The position numbers and the translations under genes are program-made. Shown here in pieces: positions 21,416 to 30,034 of a stretch of DNA of 64,000 nt. Numbering within the stretch: the stretch's first letter is position 1; every line of letters begins with the position of its first letter. The DNA comes from CAYQJL01 sp964573295 (GTDB taxonomy: Bacteria > Eisenbacteria > RBG-16-71-46 > CAIMUX01 > WJJG01), in assembly GCA_964573295.1 (NCBI GenBank), contig CAZNJE010000009.1, positions 58,506 through 122,505 of the forward strand, written 5' to 3'. Under the pieces are notes generated by a model that had not been told where the DNA came from, searched no databases, and worked only from the letters and a program-made list of their open reading frames with translations.

Positions 21416-22183
21416 ATGTGGCCGATAAACGCTGAAACGGCAGAGATATTCGGGCTTCTCTTCTCCCGATGTCTAGGCTTCTACATCGCGGGACCGCTCT
21501 TTGCCCAGCGTACGATTCCTTCCCAGATCAAGCTCCTGTTGGCCGTGGTGACGAGCCTGGCCTTGATGCCCCTGGTCACGACCGCCGGACCGCCACCGGC
21601 CGACCTATGGGGCTTCGGCCTGGCCGTGGCGGGGGAGACCTTCGCGGGCTTGCTGCTCGGGTTTGCGGCCACCCTGCCGATCGCCGGCATCCGGCTGGGC
21701 GCCAGCCTCGTGGGCATCCAGATGGGCTTCGGGATCGTCAACGTCATCGATCCCAAGGAGGGGGGGCAGAGCCCGATTCTGTCTCGCTTCTACCACATGC
21801 TCGCCCTGGTGCTCTTCTTGCTTCTCAACGGCCACCACCTGCTGATCCGGGCTCTGGGGGTCAGTCTGGAACTGGTGCCCCTGGGCGGCGCTCAGCTCTC
21901 CACGGGGCTGGCGGGCCACCTGATCGGTCTGGCCGGCACCATGTTCCTGACCGCCCTGGCGGTCGGGGGGCCGCTGATCGCTGTCTTGTTTCTGGCCGAT
22001 GCTGCCTTGGGATTTGTCGCCCGGACGGTGCCGCAGATGAATATCTTCATCGTCGGCTTCCCCATCAAGATCGCCCTGGGGCTGCTCGGAATCGGCCTAA
22101 CTCTGCCCTATTTCTTCAGAACCGTCGAAGAGCTCATCTCGGGTCTCGAGCGGGATTTCCTCGTTCTCCTCGCTGGCATGTAG
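21416..22183 (+). CDS. fliR: Flagellar export-gate protein FliR
   Basis: 255 aa, standard length. FliR is the single-copy subunit closing the FliPQR pore and contacting FlhB. It is all membrane: about five or six hydrophobic segments and the conserved GFAATLPIAGIRLGASLVGI, GFGIVNVIDP and RTVPQMNIFIVGFPIKIALG motifs. The start is ATG 21416 after GGCGAGGG. A perfect sigma-28 -10 octamer, GCCGATAA, falls by chance in codons 2-5, without a -35 element. Confidence 0.96.
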   Translation: MWPINAETAEIFGLLFSRCLGFYIAGPLFAQRTIPSQIKLLLAVVTSLALMPLVTTAGPPPADLWGFGLAVAGETFAGLLLGFAATLPIAGIRLGASLVGIQMGFGIVNVIDPKEGGQSPILSRFYHMLALVLFLLLNGHHLLIRALGVSLELVPLGGAQLSTGLAGHLIGLAGTMFLTALAVGGPLIAVLFLADAALGFVARTVPQMNIFIVGFPIKIALGLLGIGLTLPYFFRTVEELISGLERDFLVLLAGM

Positions 22184-22249
22184 GTTGCATGGCTTCTCGC
22201 CGGACACCCCTCACCCGGGTGCCACGTCCGCAGGGAAGGGAAGCATTCG

Positions 22250-23335
22250 ATGGCTGACCAGCAGTTTCAGGAAAGGACCGAGCCGGCCACCCCCCGGCGC
22301 CGCCGCCAGGCGCGCGAGGAGGGTAAGGTGGCTCGCAGCCAGGAGCTGGGCTCGGCCTTCGTGCTGCTCTCGGCCATGGGCCTCTTGGCCGTGGCCGGGC
22401 CGTTCATGCTCGAGCGGATGATGGAACTCTTCCAATTGCTGCTCGCCGGCAGCGGCCAGATCGAGCTGAGCGGCGACCTTCTGTACGGGTACTTCAGCGG
22501 TGGCATCGCCAAGGTGCTGTTGATCCTGGCCCCCCTGGCCGGGGCGGTCCTGGTGGTGGGCTTGCTCGTCAACTTCGCCCAGGTGGGCTTCATGCTGACC
22601 TGGAAGCCGCTTGCTCCCAAGCTCGATAAGCTCAGCCCGGTCCGGGGATTCCAGCGCATGTTCTCTAAGCAGAGCTTCGCCGAGCTGGCGAAGTCGCTGC
22701 TCAAGGTCGCCCTGGTGGGCGGCATCGCCTACTTCAGCCTGAAGGGGGAGATCGGGCGCCTCGCGAGCATGATCGGCACCAACCCCATCCCGATGTTTGG
22801 GTACGTGGCCGTCGTGGCCGTCAAGCTTGGCCTCAAGATCGGTGTCGCGCTTCTGGCCCTCGCGCTCTTCGACTACGCATTCCAGCGCTGGGACTATGAG
22901 AAGAGCATCATGATGAGCCACAAGGAGATCGAGGAAGAATCCCGCCAGACCGAGGGAGATCCCCGCGTGCGGGCCCGCCAGCGGTCGATCCAGCGCGAGG
23001 CCGCCACGCGGCGCATGATGGACGCCGTCAAGACCGCCGATGTGGTCGTCACCAACCCGGTGCGCTTCGCGGTGGCCCTCAAGTACGACCGGGAAACGAT
23101 GAAGGCGCCGAAGGTTGTGGCCAAAGGCGCCCGCAAGATGGCCGCCCGGATCCGCGATCTGGCCACCGAGCACGGTGTGCCGATCGTGGAAGATCCGCCC
23201 CTGGCGCGGCTGCTCTACAAGCAGGTGGAGATCGATCAGGAAGTGCCGGTGGCCCTCTTCCGGGCGGTTGCCGAGCTGCTGGCCTATGTCTATCGCGTCA
23301 AGGACCGCCGCCCACGGGCGGCCGGGGTGGCCTAG
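22250..23335 (+). CDS. flhB: Flagellar export switch protein FlhB, atypical NPVR cleavage site
   Basis: 361 aa. FlhB has four N-terminal membrane segments and a cytoplasmic domain that autocleaves at Asn-Pro in the NPTH motif to switch export specificity. The positively charged N-terminus (ERTEPATPRRRRQAREEGKV) and linker (YEKSIMMSHKEIEEESRQTE) are canonical. At the normal position (269-272) the motif reads NPVR, not NPTH: the scissile Asn-Pro is kept, while Thr and His are replaced. Start ATG 22250 follows GGGAAGG. flhA begins 27 bp downstream. Confidence 0.95.
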   Translation: MADQQFQERTEPATPRRRRQAREEGKVARSQELGSAFVLLSAMGLLAVAGPFMLERMMELFQLLLAGSGQIELSGDLLYGYFSGGIAKVLLILAPLAGAVLVVGLLVNFAQVGFMLTWKPLAPKLDKLSPVRGFQRMFSKQSFAELAKSLLKVALVGGIAYFSLKGEIGRLASMIGTNPIPMFGYVAVVAVKLGLKIGVALLALALFDYAFQRWDYEKSIMMSHKEIEEESRQTEGDPRVRARQRSIQREAATRRMMDAVKTADVVVTNPVRFAVALKYDRETMKAPKVVAKGARKMAARIRDLATEHGVPIVEDPPLARLLYKQVEIDQEVPVALFRAVAELLAYVYRVKDRRPRAAGVA

Positions 23336-23362
23336 GGAGGGCGCTGGGGCGCCTAGGGGGAG

Positions 23363-25582
23363 ATGAGCGGCGTGTCGAGTTGGCAACAGCGATCGGATGT
23401 GCTCCTGGCCGGCGGCGTGCTGCTGCTGCTGGGCGTGATGATCATTCCGGTTTCCCCGGTGTTGCTCGACCTGCTGCTGATCGCCAACCTGGCCTTTGCC
23501 CTCGTAACCCTGTCCCTCACGATCTACGTGCGTCAGCCGCTGCAATTCAATGCGTTTCCAACGGTTCTGCTGCTGGCCACTCTCTTCCGTCTGTCGCTCA
23601 ACGTGGCCACCACCCGCCAGATCCTCCTCAACGGCTACGGCGGCAAGGTCATTGCCGCCTTCGGCAACTTCGTGGTCGGTGGCAATTACGCCGTCGGGCT
23701 CGTGGCCTTCCTCATCTTGATCGTCATCCAGTTCGTCGTGATCACCAAGGGCGCTGCCCGCATCGCCGAGGTCAGTGCCCGCTTCACCCTCGACGCGATG
23801 CCGGGCAAGCAGATGGCCATCGACGCCGACCTGAACGCGGGGCTTATCGATGAGACCGAGGCCCGCGAGCGGCGGACCGGCATCGCCCGCCAGGCCGACT
23901 TTTACGGGGCCATGGACGGTGCCAGCAAGTTCGTCCGGGGTGACGCGGTGGCCGGCATCATCATCACCGTCATCAATATCCTGGGCGGCTTCGTGATCGG
24001 CATGATCCAGCTCGGCATGCCCCTGCCCGAAGCGGCCCGTACCTTCACGCTGCTGACGATCGGTGATGGCCTGGTGGCTCAGATTCCCGCGCTCATCATC
24101 TCCACCGCCGCCGGCCTGCTGATTACCCGCTCGGAGGGCCAGAGCCACCTGGGCGAGGAACTCTTTACCCAGATGTTGGGCGAGGCGCGCGCCCCGTTCG
24201 CGGCCGCCGGTATCCTGACCATGCTGGGTCTGGTGCCGGGGTTGCCTCTGCTGCCCTTCTGGATGCTGGCGGGGTTGACCGCCGGCGCGGGTCTACTGGC
24301 CCGCCGCGCGGGCCGCAAAGCTTCGGCCGAGCGCGAGGCGCAAGAGCGCCAGGAACCGTCCGGACCCGAGAAGATCGAGAGCCTGCTCGAGATCGACCCG
24401 CTCGAGCTCGAGCTGGGGTTCGGCCTCATCCCGCTGGTGGATGAGTCCGCCGGCGGGGACCTGCTTGCCCGGGTCACCAGCACACGCCGCCAGATCGCCG
24501 GCGAACTGGGGTTCGTGGTGCCACCGGTGCGAATTCGCGACAACGTCCAGCTTTCCGCCGAGGACTACCGCGTCAAGCTGCGCGGTGAAGAGGTCGCTGG
24601 AGGCAGCCTCATGACCGGTAGCCTGATGGCCATGGGGCCGGGCGTCGCCGAGGGCAAGGTCGAGGGGCTGCGGGCCACCGAACCGGTGTTCGGTTTGCCG
24701 GCGGTCTGGATTCCCGAGCATCGCCGCGGCGAGGCCGAGATGACCGGTGTGACGGTCGTCGAACCGTCGGCCGTGGTGGCCACCCACCTCACCGAAATCG
24801 TCAAGACCCACGCCCATGAGCTGCTTACACGCCAGGACGCGCAGACCCTGATCGATCAGGTCAAGACCACCCATCCGGCGGTGGTCGAAGAACTCATCCC
24901 CAACCTGCTCACCGTCGGCGGCGTGCAGAAGGTCCTGAAGCGCCTCCTCAAGGAGCAGGTCTCGATCCGCGACATGGTGACGATTCTCGAGGTGCTGGCC
25001 GATAACGCGGGGGCCGTCAAGGACCTCGACTCGCTGGTCGAGCGGTGCCGGGTGGCGATCAACCGGTCGCTGATCCGGCCCTACAAGGATGGCAAGGGCA
25101 ATCTATCGGTCGTGACGCTGGACCCGCGTCTCGAGCAGAGGCTGGTCGAGTCGGTTGCGCCGGGGCAGGAGGGGCAGAACCGCCTCGTTCTGGATCCGGG
25201 CACCGCCCAGGTTCTGATGAACCAGGTGTCCGAATCGATTCAGACCCTGCTCAGGGTGGCCCAGCATCCGGTGATTCTGTGCAGCCAGTTCCTGCGGCCC
25301 TACCTGCAGGAGTTCATCGGCCGTTTCGTTCCCCAGGTGGTGGTCCTCTCCTATGCGGAGGTGGGTGGTCTGGCCACCGTCCGCACGGTGGCCGCGATCG
25401 GGAGCGATGCGGCGGGTGAGGAGAAGCCCCGTGCCGGCGGCGCCGGCGCCGCCACCGGCAGCCAGGCGCAGGGCAGCCAGGCGCAGGGCAGCCAGGCGCA
25501 GGGCAGCCAGGCGCAGGGCCGCCAGGGCAAGGGCCGCCCGACGTTGCAGGCCGTGCCGGCCCGGCAGGCCCAGTCGGCCTGA
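23363..25582 (+). CDS. flhA: Flagellar export-gate protein FlhA
   Basis: 739 aa, longer than the usual 690-700. FlhA is the proton-driven export engine: eight N-terminal membrane helices, the FHIPEP cytoplasmic loop (ARFTLDAMPGKQMAIDADLN, then GAMDGASKFVRGDAVAGI) and a C-terminal ring domain that docks chaperones. The extra residues are a C-terminal tail holding four GSQAQ repeats. ATG 23363 lies very close to the GGGGGAG site, so GTG 23372, better spaced, may be the true start. Confidence 0.96.
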   Translation: MSGVSSWQQRSDVLLAGGVLLLLGVMIIPVSPVLLDLLLIANLAFALVTLSLTIYVRQPLQFNAFPTVLLLATLFRLSLNVATTRQILLNGYGGKVIAAFGNFVVGGNYAVGLVAFLILIVIQFVVITKGAARIAEVSARFTLDAMPGKQMAIDADLNAGLIDETEARERRTGIARQADFYGAMDGASKFVRGDAVAGIIITVINILGGFVIGMIQLGMPLPEAARTFTLLTIGDGLVAQIPALIISTAAGLLITRSEGQSHLGEELFTQMLGEARAPFAAAGILTMLGLVPGLPLLPFWMLAGLTAGAGLLARRAGRKASAEREAQERQEPSGPEKIESLLEIDPLELELGFGLIPLVDESAGGDLLARVTSTRRQIAGELGFVVPPVRIRDNVQLSAEDYRVKLRGEEVAGGSLMTGSLMAMGPGVAEGKVEGLRATEPVFGLPAVWIPEHRRGEAEMTGVTVVEPSAVVATHLTEIVKTHAHELLTRQDAQTLIDQVKTTHPAVVEELIPNLLTVGGVQKVLKRLLKEQVSIRDMVTILEVLADNAGAVKDLDSLVERCRVAINRSLIRPYKDGKGNLSVVTLDPRLEQRLVESVAPGQEGQNRLVLDPGTAQVLMNQVSESIQTLLRVAQHPVILCSQFLRPYLQEFIGRFVPQVVVLSYAEVGGLATVRTVAAIGSDAAGEEKPRAGGAGAATGSQAQGSQAQGSQAQGSQAQGRQGKGRPTLQAVPARQAQSA
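25457..25531. repeat. 15-bp in-frame repeat (GSQAQ) at the end of flhA
   Basis: Four identical 15-mers GGCAGCCAGGCGCAG begin at 25457, 25472, 25487 and 25502, with a diverged fifth at 25517. They extend FlhA past the conserved ring domain. Exact identity between copies suggests recent expansion or ongoing copy-number change. Confidence 0.93.
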
Positions 25583-25698
25583 TCGGCCTGAGGTGTTGAG
25601 CCGCTGGGTCCCTGGGGCGATGCCGTGACGGCGGGTACCGGGAGGCGGCATCCCGCGACCGTCGCCGCGGGATGGGCCAGGCAGAGGAGTTCGAAGGC

Positions 25699-27045
25699 AT
25701 GAGGATCAGACGCTTCACCGCCGGTGACATGACCGAGGCGCTGCGCCAGGTGCGCGAGACGCTGGGTCCTGAGGCGGTCATCCTCGAGACGAAGAAAGCG
25801 TCCGGGCGGCTGGGGCGCGGAGGCAAGGTCATGGTCGTGGCCGCGGTCGACCGGCATCCGGCCACCCAACCCGACGGTCCGCCACAGTTCGGACGCCGCA
25901 GCTCGCCCGTACGCTCCAGCGCCCCGCCCGCCCACGCGGTCCGCCGTGCGCCGGATCCGTACGACGCACCGCCGGCTCCCGGCCCGCACATCGAATCCGG
26001 CGCGACCCTGGCGTTTGGTGCCCGGCCGACCGAAGCGCCCCTGATCGCACCGGTGGCCTTGCGCTCGGCAAGCCCAGCGCCGCCGATGAGCACCGAGACC
26101 GATAACCTGCGCACAGAGGTCGATCGCCTGCGGGCCCGCATCCAGCATCTGAACCGGCTGGTGACGAGCGATCACTTCTCGGCGATTCCGATCCCCCTGC
26201 GTGACATCTATCTGAGCATGGTCGAGGCCGAGGTGGACTCGAATCTGGCCTTCGCCTTGCTGCGGGACCTGGCCCGTGAAGAGCGCCCCGGTCTACTCAC
26301 CCCGCCCTCACTCGAGGGGCTGCGCCGGCGCTTGCTGCGGGTGTTGCCGGCCGCCAGGGGTGTCGTCGAAGAGGCGGCACACCGGGTGGTCCTGCTGGCG
26401 GGGCCGACCTCCAGCGGCAAGACGACGGTGGCAGCCGGTCTGGCCGCGAGGGCGCTTGCCCGCGGCCGCCGTCCGGCCCTGGTGTCGGCGGATGCGTTCC
26501 GCGCCGCCGGAGCCAGTGCGCTCGAATCCTACGCCGGCATCCTCGAGGTGCCCTTCGCCACCGCCTTCGAACCCACCGACCTCGGTGCAGCGGCTGCCCG
26601 GTCCGACATGGCCCGCTGCGATCTGCTCATCGTCGACAGCCCCGGCGCGGGCGGCGCGGACGAGGAAATCTACGGATGGATCCGCTCGCTCTCGGAGCAT
26701 CTGGCCGAGCCGGCCGTACATCTGGTGCTTCCGGCCACGAGCAAAGCGGCCGACGGCGCGGCGGTGCTCGAGAGGTTCGCGGGGACCAATCCTGAAGCGC
26801 TCATCTTCACAATGCTCGATGAAACAAGAAGCTACGGCGGGATCCTCAGCCTGGCTCTGAAGAGCCGGTTGCCGGTGAGCTACCTGGGCTTCGGCCGCAA
26901 CATCCTCACCGACCTGCATCCGGCCGAGCCCCGGATCCTGGTGGACCTGGTGGTCGAGCAGTGCGCGGCGGCCGCCGCGAGCGAACTCGACCCTCGGCAT
27001 GGTCGCGGGCCCACCCACGTTCCGATCAAGGAGGTTCTTTCATGA
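25699..27045 (+). CDS. flhF: Flagellar SRP-type GTPase FlhF
   Basis: 448 aa. FlhF sets the pole and number of flagella. An N-terminal B domain (MRIRRFTAGDMTEALRQVRE) is followed by a Pro-rich linker, the N domain and the SRP GTPase. The P-loop is GPTSSGKTT (235-243) and a DSPGAGG G3 element follows. The G4 motif is TMLDE (371-375) where the family has TKLDE, so the guanine-contacting lysine is missing. ATG 25699 is chosen over 25672: GAGGAG lies 9 nt upstream and the conserved MRI start follows. It overlaps flhG by ATGA. Confidence 0.93.
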   Translation: MRIRRFTAGDMTEALRQVRETLGPEAVILETKKASGRLGRGGKVMVVAAVDRHPATQPDGPPQFGRRSSPVRSSAPPAHAVRRAPDPYDAPPAPGPHIESGATLAFGARPTEAPLIAPVALRSASPAPPMSTETDNLRTEVDRLRARIQHLNRLVTSDHFSAIPIPLRDIYLSMVEAEVDSNLAFALLRDLAREERPGLLTPPSLEGLRRRLLRVLPAARGVVEEAAHRVVLLAGPTSSGKTTVAAGLAARALARGRRPALVSADAFRAAGASALESYAGILEVPFATAFEPTDLGAAAARSDMARCDLLIVDSPGAGGADEEIYGWIRSLSEHLAEPAVHLVLPATSKAADGAAVLERFAGTNPEALIFTMLDETRSYGGILSLALKSRLPVSYLGFGRNILTDLHPAEPRILVDLVVEQCAAAAASELDPRHGRGPTHVPIKEVLS

Positions 27046-27965
27046 GTCGCGACCGGTTTGAATCGCCCTGGCATGACCCGATGGCGCCGTCCGCCGATCG
27101 CGGAGCCCGTTCGGTCCCCCGTCACCCGGCGGCGCCCGAGGCCGAGCCCGAGGCGGCCGCGTCCCAGCCGTTCGTGGTGGCCGTCACCAGCGGCAAGGGC
27201 GGTGTGGGCAAGACCAACCTGGTGACCGGGTTGGCCATGCTGATGGCTGAGAGCGGCCTGAAGGTCATGCTGCTCGACGGCGACCTCAGTCTGGCCAACG
27301 TGGACCTGCTGCTCGGGCTCGCGCCTCGCTACAACCTCTACGATGTGGTCCATGGACGGAAGCGCCTGAGCGAGATCATCCTGCGCGGCCCGAACGACAT
27401 TCGGATCATTCCGGCCGCGTCCGGAGTGGAGGAGATGGCCGGACTGGACGATTACCGAAGAGAGGTCTTGGTGCGTTCCCTGGAGTCGGTGGCCCGAGAT
27501 CGCGACGTCCTGCTCATCGATACGGGTTCGGGTATTCACCGGCAGAACATTCGTCTGGCCCAGCTGGCCGACGAGATCCTGGTCGTCACCACGCCCGAGC
27601 CGACGGCCTTCTCCGATGCCTATGCCACCATCAAGGTGCTGGCCTCTCGCCGTCTGGCCAATCCGCCCCGGCTGGTGGTGAACATGGCCCGCACCGAGGC
27701 CGAAGCCGGTCGGGTCGCCGCGCGCGTAGCGCGGGTGGCCGACCAGTTCTTGGGTTTCGAGCCACAGCTCTACGGGGTCATTCCCCAGGACGAATCCGTG
27801 CCGAAGGCCGTGAAAAGCCAGCAATCCTTCGTGAAGAAGTTCCCCGACGGTCCCGCCACCGCCGGGCTGCGCGAACTCATGCGACGGCTCTTGGAACCCA
27901 CCGCGGAGCCGCATCCGCTCGACGCTGAGGGTACCGCGCAGCAGCGGTCGCTCGAGGCGGCGTAG
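27042..27965 (+). CDS. flhG: Flagellar number regulator FlhG (MinD-like ATPase)
   Basis: 307 aa. FlhG (FleN/YlxH) is a MinD-type ATPase that antagonises FlhF and, in many polar flagellates, the master regulator. The deviant Walker A (SGKGGVGKTN), the DLSLANVDLLLGL strand and the DTGSGI switch II are present. An unstructured N-terminus of about 40 residues precedes them. ATG 27042 has AAGGAGG 7 nt upstream and overlaps the flhF stop. A FlhG acting on a sigma-54 activator would fit the regulator at the window start, but that is inference. Confidence 0.94.
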   Translation: MSRDRFESPWHDPMAPSADRGARSVPRHPAAPEAEPEAAASQPFVVAVTSGKGGVGKTNLVTGLAMLMAESGLKVMLLDGDLSLANVDLLLGLAPRYNLYDVVHGRKRLSEIILRGPNDIRIIPAASGVEEMAGLDDYRREVLVRSLESVARDRDVLLIDTGSGIHRQNIRLAQLADEILVVTTPEPTAFSDAYATIKVLASRRLANPPRLVVNMARTEAEAGRVAARVARVADQFLGFEPQLYGVIPQDESVPKAVKSQQSFVKKFPDGPATAGLRELMRRLLEPTAEPHPLDAEGTAQQRSLEAA

Positions 27966-27985
27966 GGACTGGAGGAAGAGCGGCG

Positions 27986-28381
27986 ATGAAGGCGTGGGCC
28001 GACATGTGGGCACTGAGACTTGGGGTGGGAGCCACCTGCCTGATCCTGGTCGTCGGGCTGGCCAGCGGCATTGGTCCGTCCACGATGGTGCTGCGTAGCG
28101 TCGTCGTGGGCGCGGTGCTGTACCTGGGTCTGCGGATCCTGAGCGGTCTGGTTGGCGCCGCGCTGCTGCGCCTGGCGGTCGAACACAACCTCGCCAAGAA
28201 ACGGGCCGCGAAGGCGGCCGAAGAGGAGGGCGCCGCGTCCTCAGACCGGGCGGTCGAAATTGGCGACGACGCCGATGCCGCGACGCGCGTGGCGATCCGT
28301 GCGCTCGCTGGTGAGGCCGGCGTCCCGGAGATCGACGAAGGGAAGGAGGACACATCCGCGGCTCGAAAAGCCGCCGCGTAG
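27986..28381 (+). CDS. Small two-helix membrane protein of unknown function, flhG-fliA interval
   Basis: 131 aa, not recognised. Two hydrophobic segments (about 10-30 and 35-62) form a hairpin near the N-terminus. A cytoplasmic tail follows with a Lys/Arg/Ala helix (HNLAKKRAAKAAEEEG) and an acidic, Ala-rich end. Start ATG 27986 has GGAGGAAGAG at a good distance, 20 bp after flhG, so it is very likely co-transcribed. The place between flhG and fliA is usually free or occupied by lineage-specific genes; a role in flagellar number or envelope anchoring would be a guess. Confidence 0.75.
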   Translation: MKAWADMWALRLGVGATCLILVVGLASGIGPSTMVLRSVVVGAVLYLGLRILSGLVGAALLRLAVEHNLAKKRAAKAAEEEGAASSDRAVEIGDDADAATRVAIRALAGEAGVPEIDEGKEDTSAARKAAA

Positions 28382-28516
28382 AACGCCTGTGCCCGTCCGC
28401 GGGCGCCGGCGGGACAAGGATCGGTCACCCCCGGTAGACCGGCGCGCGGCCCCGGGCGCACCCGAGATGCCGGACAGCCCGTTGGCTCACCACCCAGAAG
28501 GAGATCGACACATACA

Positions 28517-29299
28517 ATGCATGACACGGCCTCCCTACTCCGGATGGCGGCCCGCCCGATTCCCCCGGGCCTGGCGCCCGATGAACACACGAAGGCGGAA
28601 GCCCTGCGCGACTACGCGCCCCTGGTCAAGTACGTCGTGGATCGAATCGCGAGCAGTTTGCCGAAGTCGATCGAGAAGGACGATCTGATCAACACGGCTG
28701 TCATCGGCCTTTTCGATGCCCTCGAGAAGTTCGATGCGAGCCGCGGGACGAAGTTCGAGACCTACGCGATCTGGCGGATCAAGGGCGCCGTGCTCGACGA
28801 GTTGCGCTCGCTCGACTGGGCCAGCCGGACGACGCGCCGCAAGGCTCGCGAGATCGAACGGACCTGCCGGTTGCTGGACCAGCGTTTCGGCCGGGCGGCG
28901 ACCGAGGAGGAGATCGCGGCCGAGATGAATCTTTCGGTGAGCGAGTACCTGCGCCTGCTCGAAGAGGTGCGGGGGGCATCGCTCCTGAGCCTGGACCAGA
29001 CGGTGTCGGTCGACGACGAGCACGACCTGACCGGCCTCTGCGAGCTCATCGAAGACGACGCCACGATCAACGCTCTCGAGCGGATCGAGGAGGAGCAGTC
29101 CCAGGTGTTGCTGCTCGAGGCCATCAACATCCTCAGCGAGCAGGAACGTCTGGTGGTCGCGCTCTACTACTACGAAGAGATGACACTCAAGGAGATCGGC
29201 GAAACGCTGGATATCTCCGAGTCGCGCGTCTCGCAGATCCACACCAAGGCGGTGTCGCGGCTGCGGGCGCGTATGCGAAAGCGGTTGATGGTCGCCTAG
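28517..29299 (+). CDS. fliA: Flagellar sigma factor FliA (sigma-28)
   Basis: 260 aa, typical for sigma-28/WhiG. Regions 2 (YVVDRIASSLPKSIEKDDLI, then FDALEKFDASRGTKFETYAI, WRIKGAVLDELRSLDW), 3 and 4 (LSEQERLVVALYYYEEMTLK and ISESRVSQIHTKAVSRLR) are all clear. It directs transcription of late flagellar and chemotaxis genes, which lie outside this window; no convincing TAAA-N15-GCCGATAA promoter was found here. Start ATG 28517 with AAGGAGA upstream. A 135-bp spacer precedes it. Confidence 0.96.
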   Translation: MHDTASLLRMAARPIPPGLAPDEHTKAEALRDYAPLVKYVVDRIASSLPKSIEKDDLINTAVIGLFDALEKFDASRGTKFETYAIWRIKGAVLDELRSLDWASRTTRRKAREIERTCRLLDQRFGRAATEEEIAAEMNLSVSEYLRLLEEVRGASLLSLDQTVSVDDEHDLTGLCELIEDDATINALERIEEEQSQVLLLEAINILSEQERLVVALYYYEEMTLKEIGETLDISESRVSQIHTKAVSRLRARMRKRLMVA

Positions 29300-29521
29300 C
29301 GCGGCGGACCGCGCGGTGGCGGGTAGCCATGGCGACGGCTGAGGTAGCGCGCGGCGGACCGCGCGGTGGCGGGTGGCTCTGGCGACGGCCGAGGTAGCGC
29401 GCGGCGGACCGCGCGGTGGCGGGTGGCTCTGGCGACGGCTGAGGTAGCGCGCGGTGGACCGCGCGGTGGCGGGTGGCTCTGGCGACGGCTGAGGTAGCGC
29501 GCGGCGGACCGCGCGGTGGCG
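29298..29521. repeat. 50-bp tandem array with internal hairpin, after fliA
   Basis: About 4.4 copies of a 50-bp unit follow the fliA stop directly; GAGGTAGCGC recurs at 29341, 29391, 29441 and 29491. Copies are nearly identical. Each contains the inverted repeat GCGCGG-CGGA-CCGCGC (one copy has TGGA in the loop), so the transcript would carry five closely spaced stem-loops. No T-tract follows. The last copy runs into the start of the next gene and may supply its ribosome site. Confidence 0.93.
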
Positions 29522-29527
29522 GCGAAC

Positions 29528-29995
29528 ATGCAAGACGTCTCCAATCTCAGACAGGTTCTGGCGCAGACGCACGCCGTTCAGCGCCAGCAGGAGAATGCGC
29601 GCCGGCGGGGCGAGGTCGAGCAGCAGGCCAAGACCCGGGAACTGCGCGACAAGGTCGACATCCGGGGACGCCATGTGGAGGAGACGCGGGAGCCCGACGG
29701 AGCGCGGATCGATCCGGACGCGGGGCGCGAGCAGCCCAGCTCTTCGAAACACCACGACGCTCGCGAGCGGCAACGGCAACAGGAGTCGAAGAAGGAGCCG
29801 CCGCCCGTGGATGATGAGGAGCATACGGTGGATCTGCGGGAGAACTCGAACGCGTCCGCGCTGGATGAGGACGGCAAGGGAGCGCGGCTGGATCTGACCG
29901 AGGACGGCACGCACGCCGCCGCCGGCGGCGGCGGGCCGGGCCGGACCGATGACGAGGACGACGGCAAGGGTTCGGTCATCGATGTGACGGCTTGA
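29528..29995 (+). CDS. Hydrophilic coiled-coil protein of unknown function
   Basis: 155 aa, not recognised. The N-terminal third (VSNLRQVLAQTHAVQRQQEN) is a charged helix likely to form a coiled coil; the remainder is acidic, rich in Asp/Glu/Lys/Gly and probably disordered. No membrane segment or signal peptide. ATG 29528 has no clear ribosome site; GTG 29516, just after the 50-bp array, is the alternative. Position after fliA and before a membrane protein of the same block suggests a lineage-specific flagellar accessory factor. Function is not inferable. Confidence 0.6.
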   Translation: MQDVSNLRQVLAQTHAVQRQQENARRRGEVEQQAKTRELRDKVDIRGRHVEETREPDGARIDPDAGREQPSSSKHHDARERQRQQESKKEPPPVDDEEHTVDLRENSNASALDEDGKGARLDLTEDGTHAAAGGGGPGRTDDEDDGKGSVIDVTA

Positions 29996-30034
29996 ACGCC
30001 GATGGATTGAACACGCACAGGAAGGGGCAGGGAC

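Noticed and set aside
21421..21428. GCCGATAA, a perfect sigma-28 -10 element, at the start of fliR
   Set aside because: It lies inside codons 2-5 of fliR and there is no TAAA element about 15 bp upstream; the same octamer at 3625 also lacks one. Treated as chance.
29298..29521. CRISPR array
   Set aside because: Units of 50 bp are repeated over their full length with no unique spacers. The same holds for every other array in the window.
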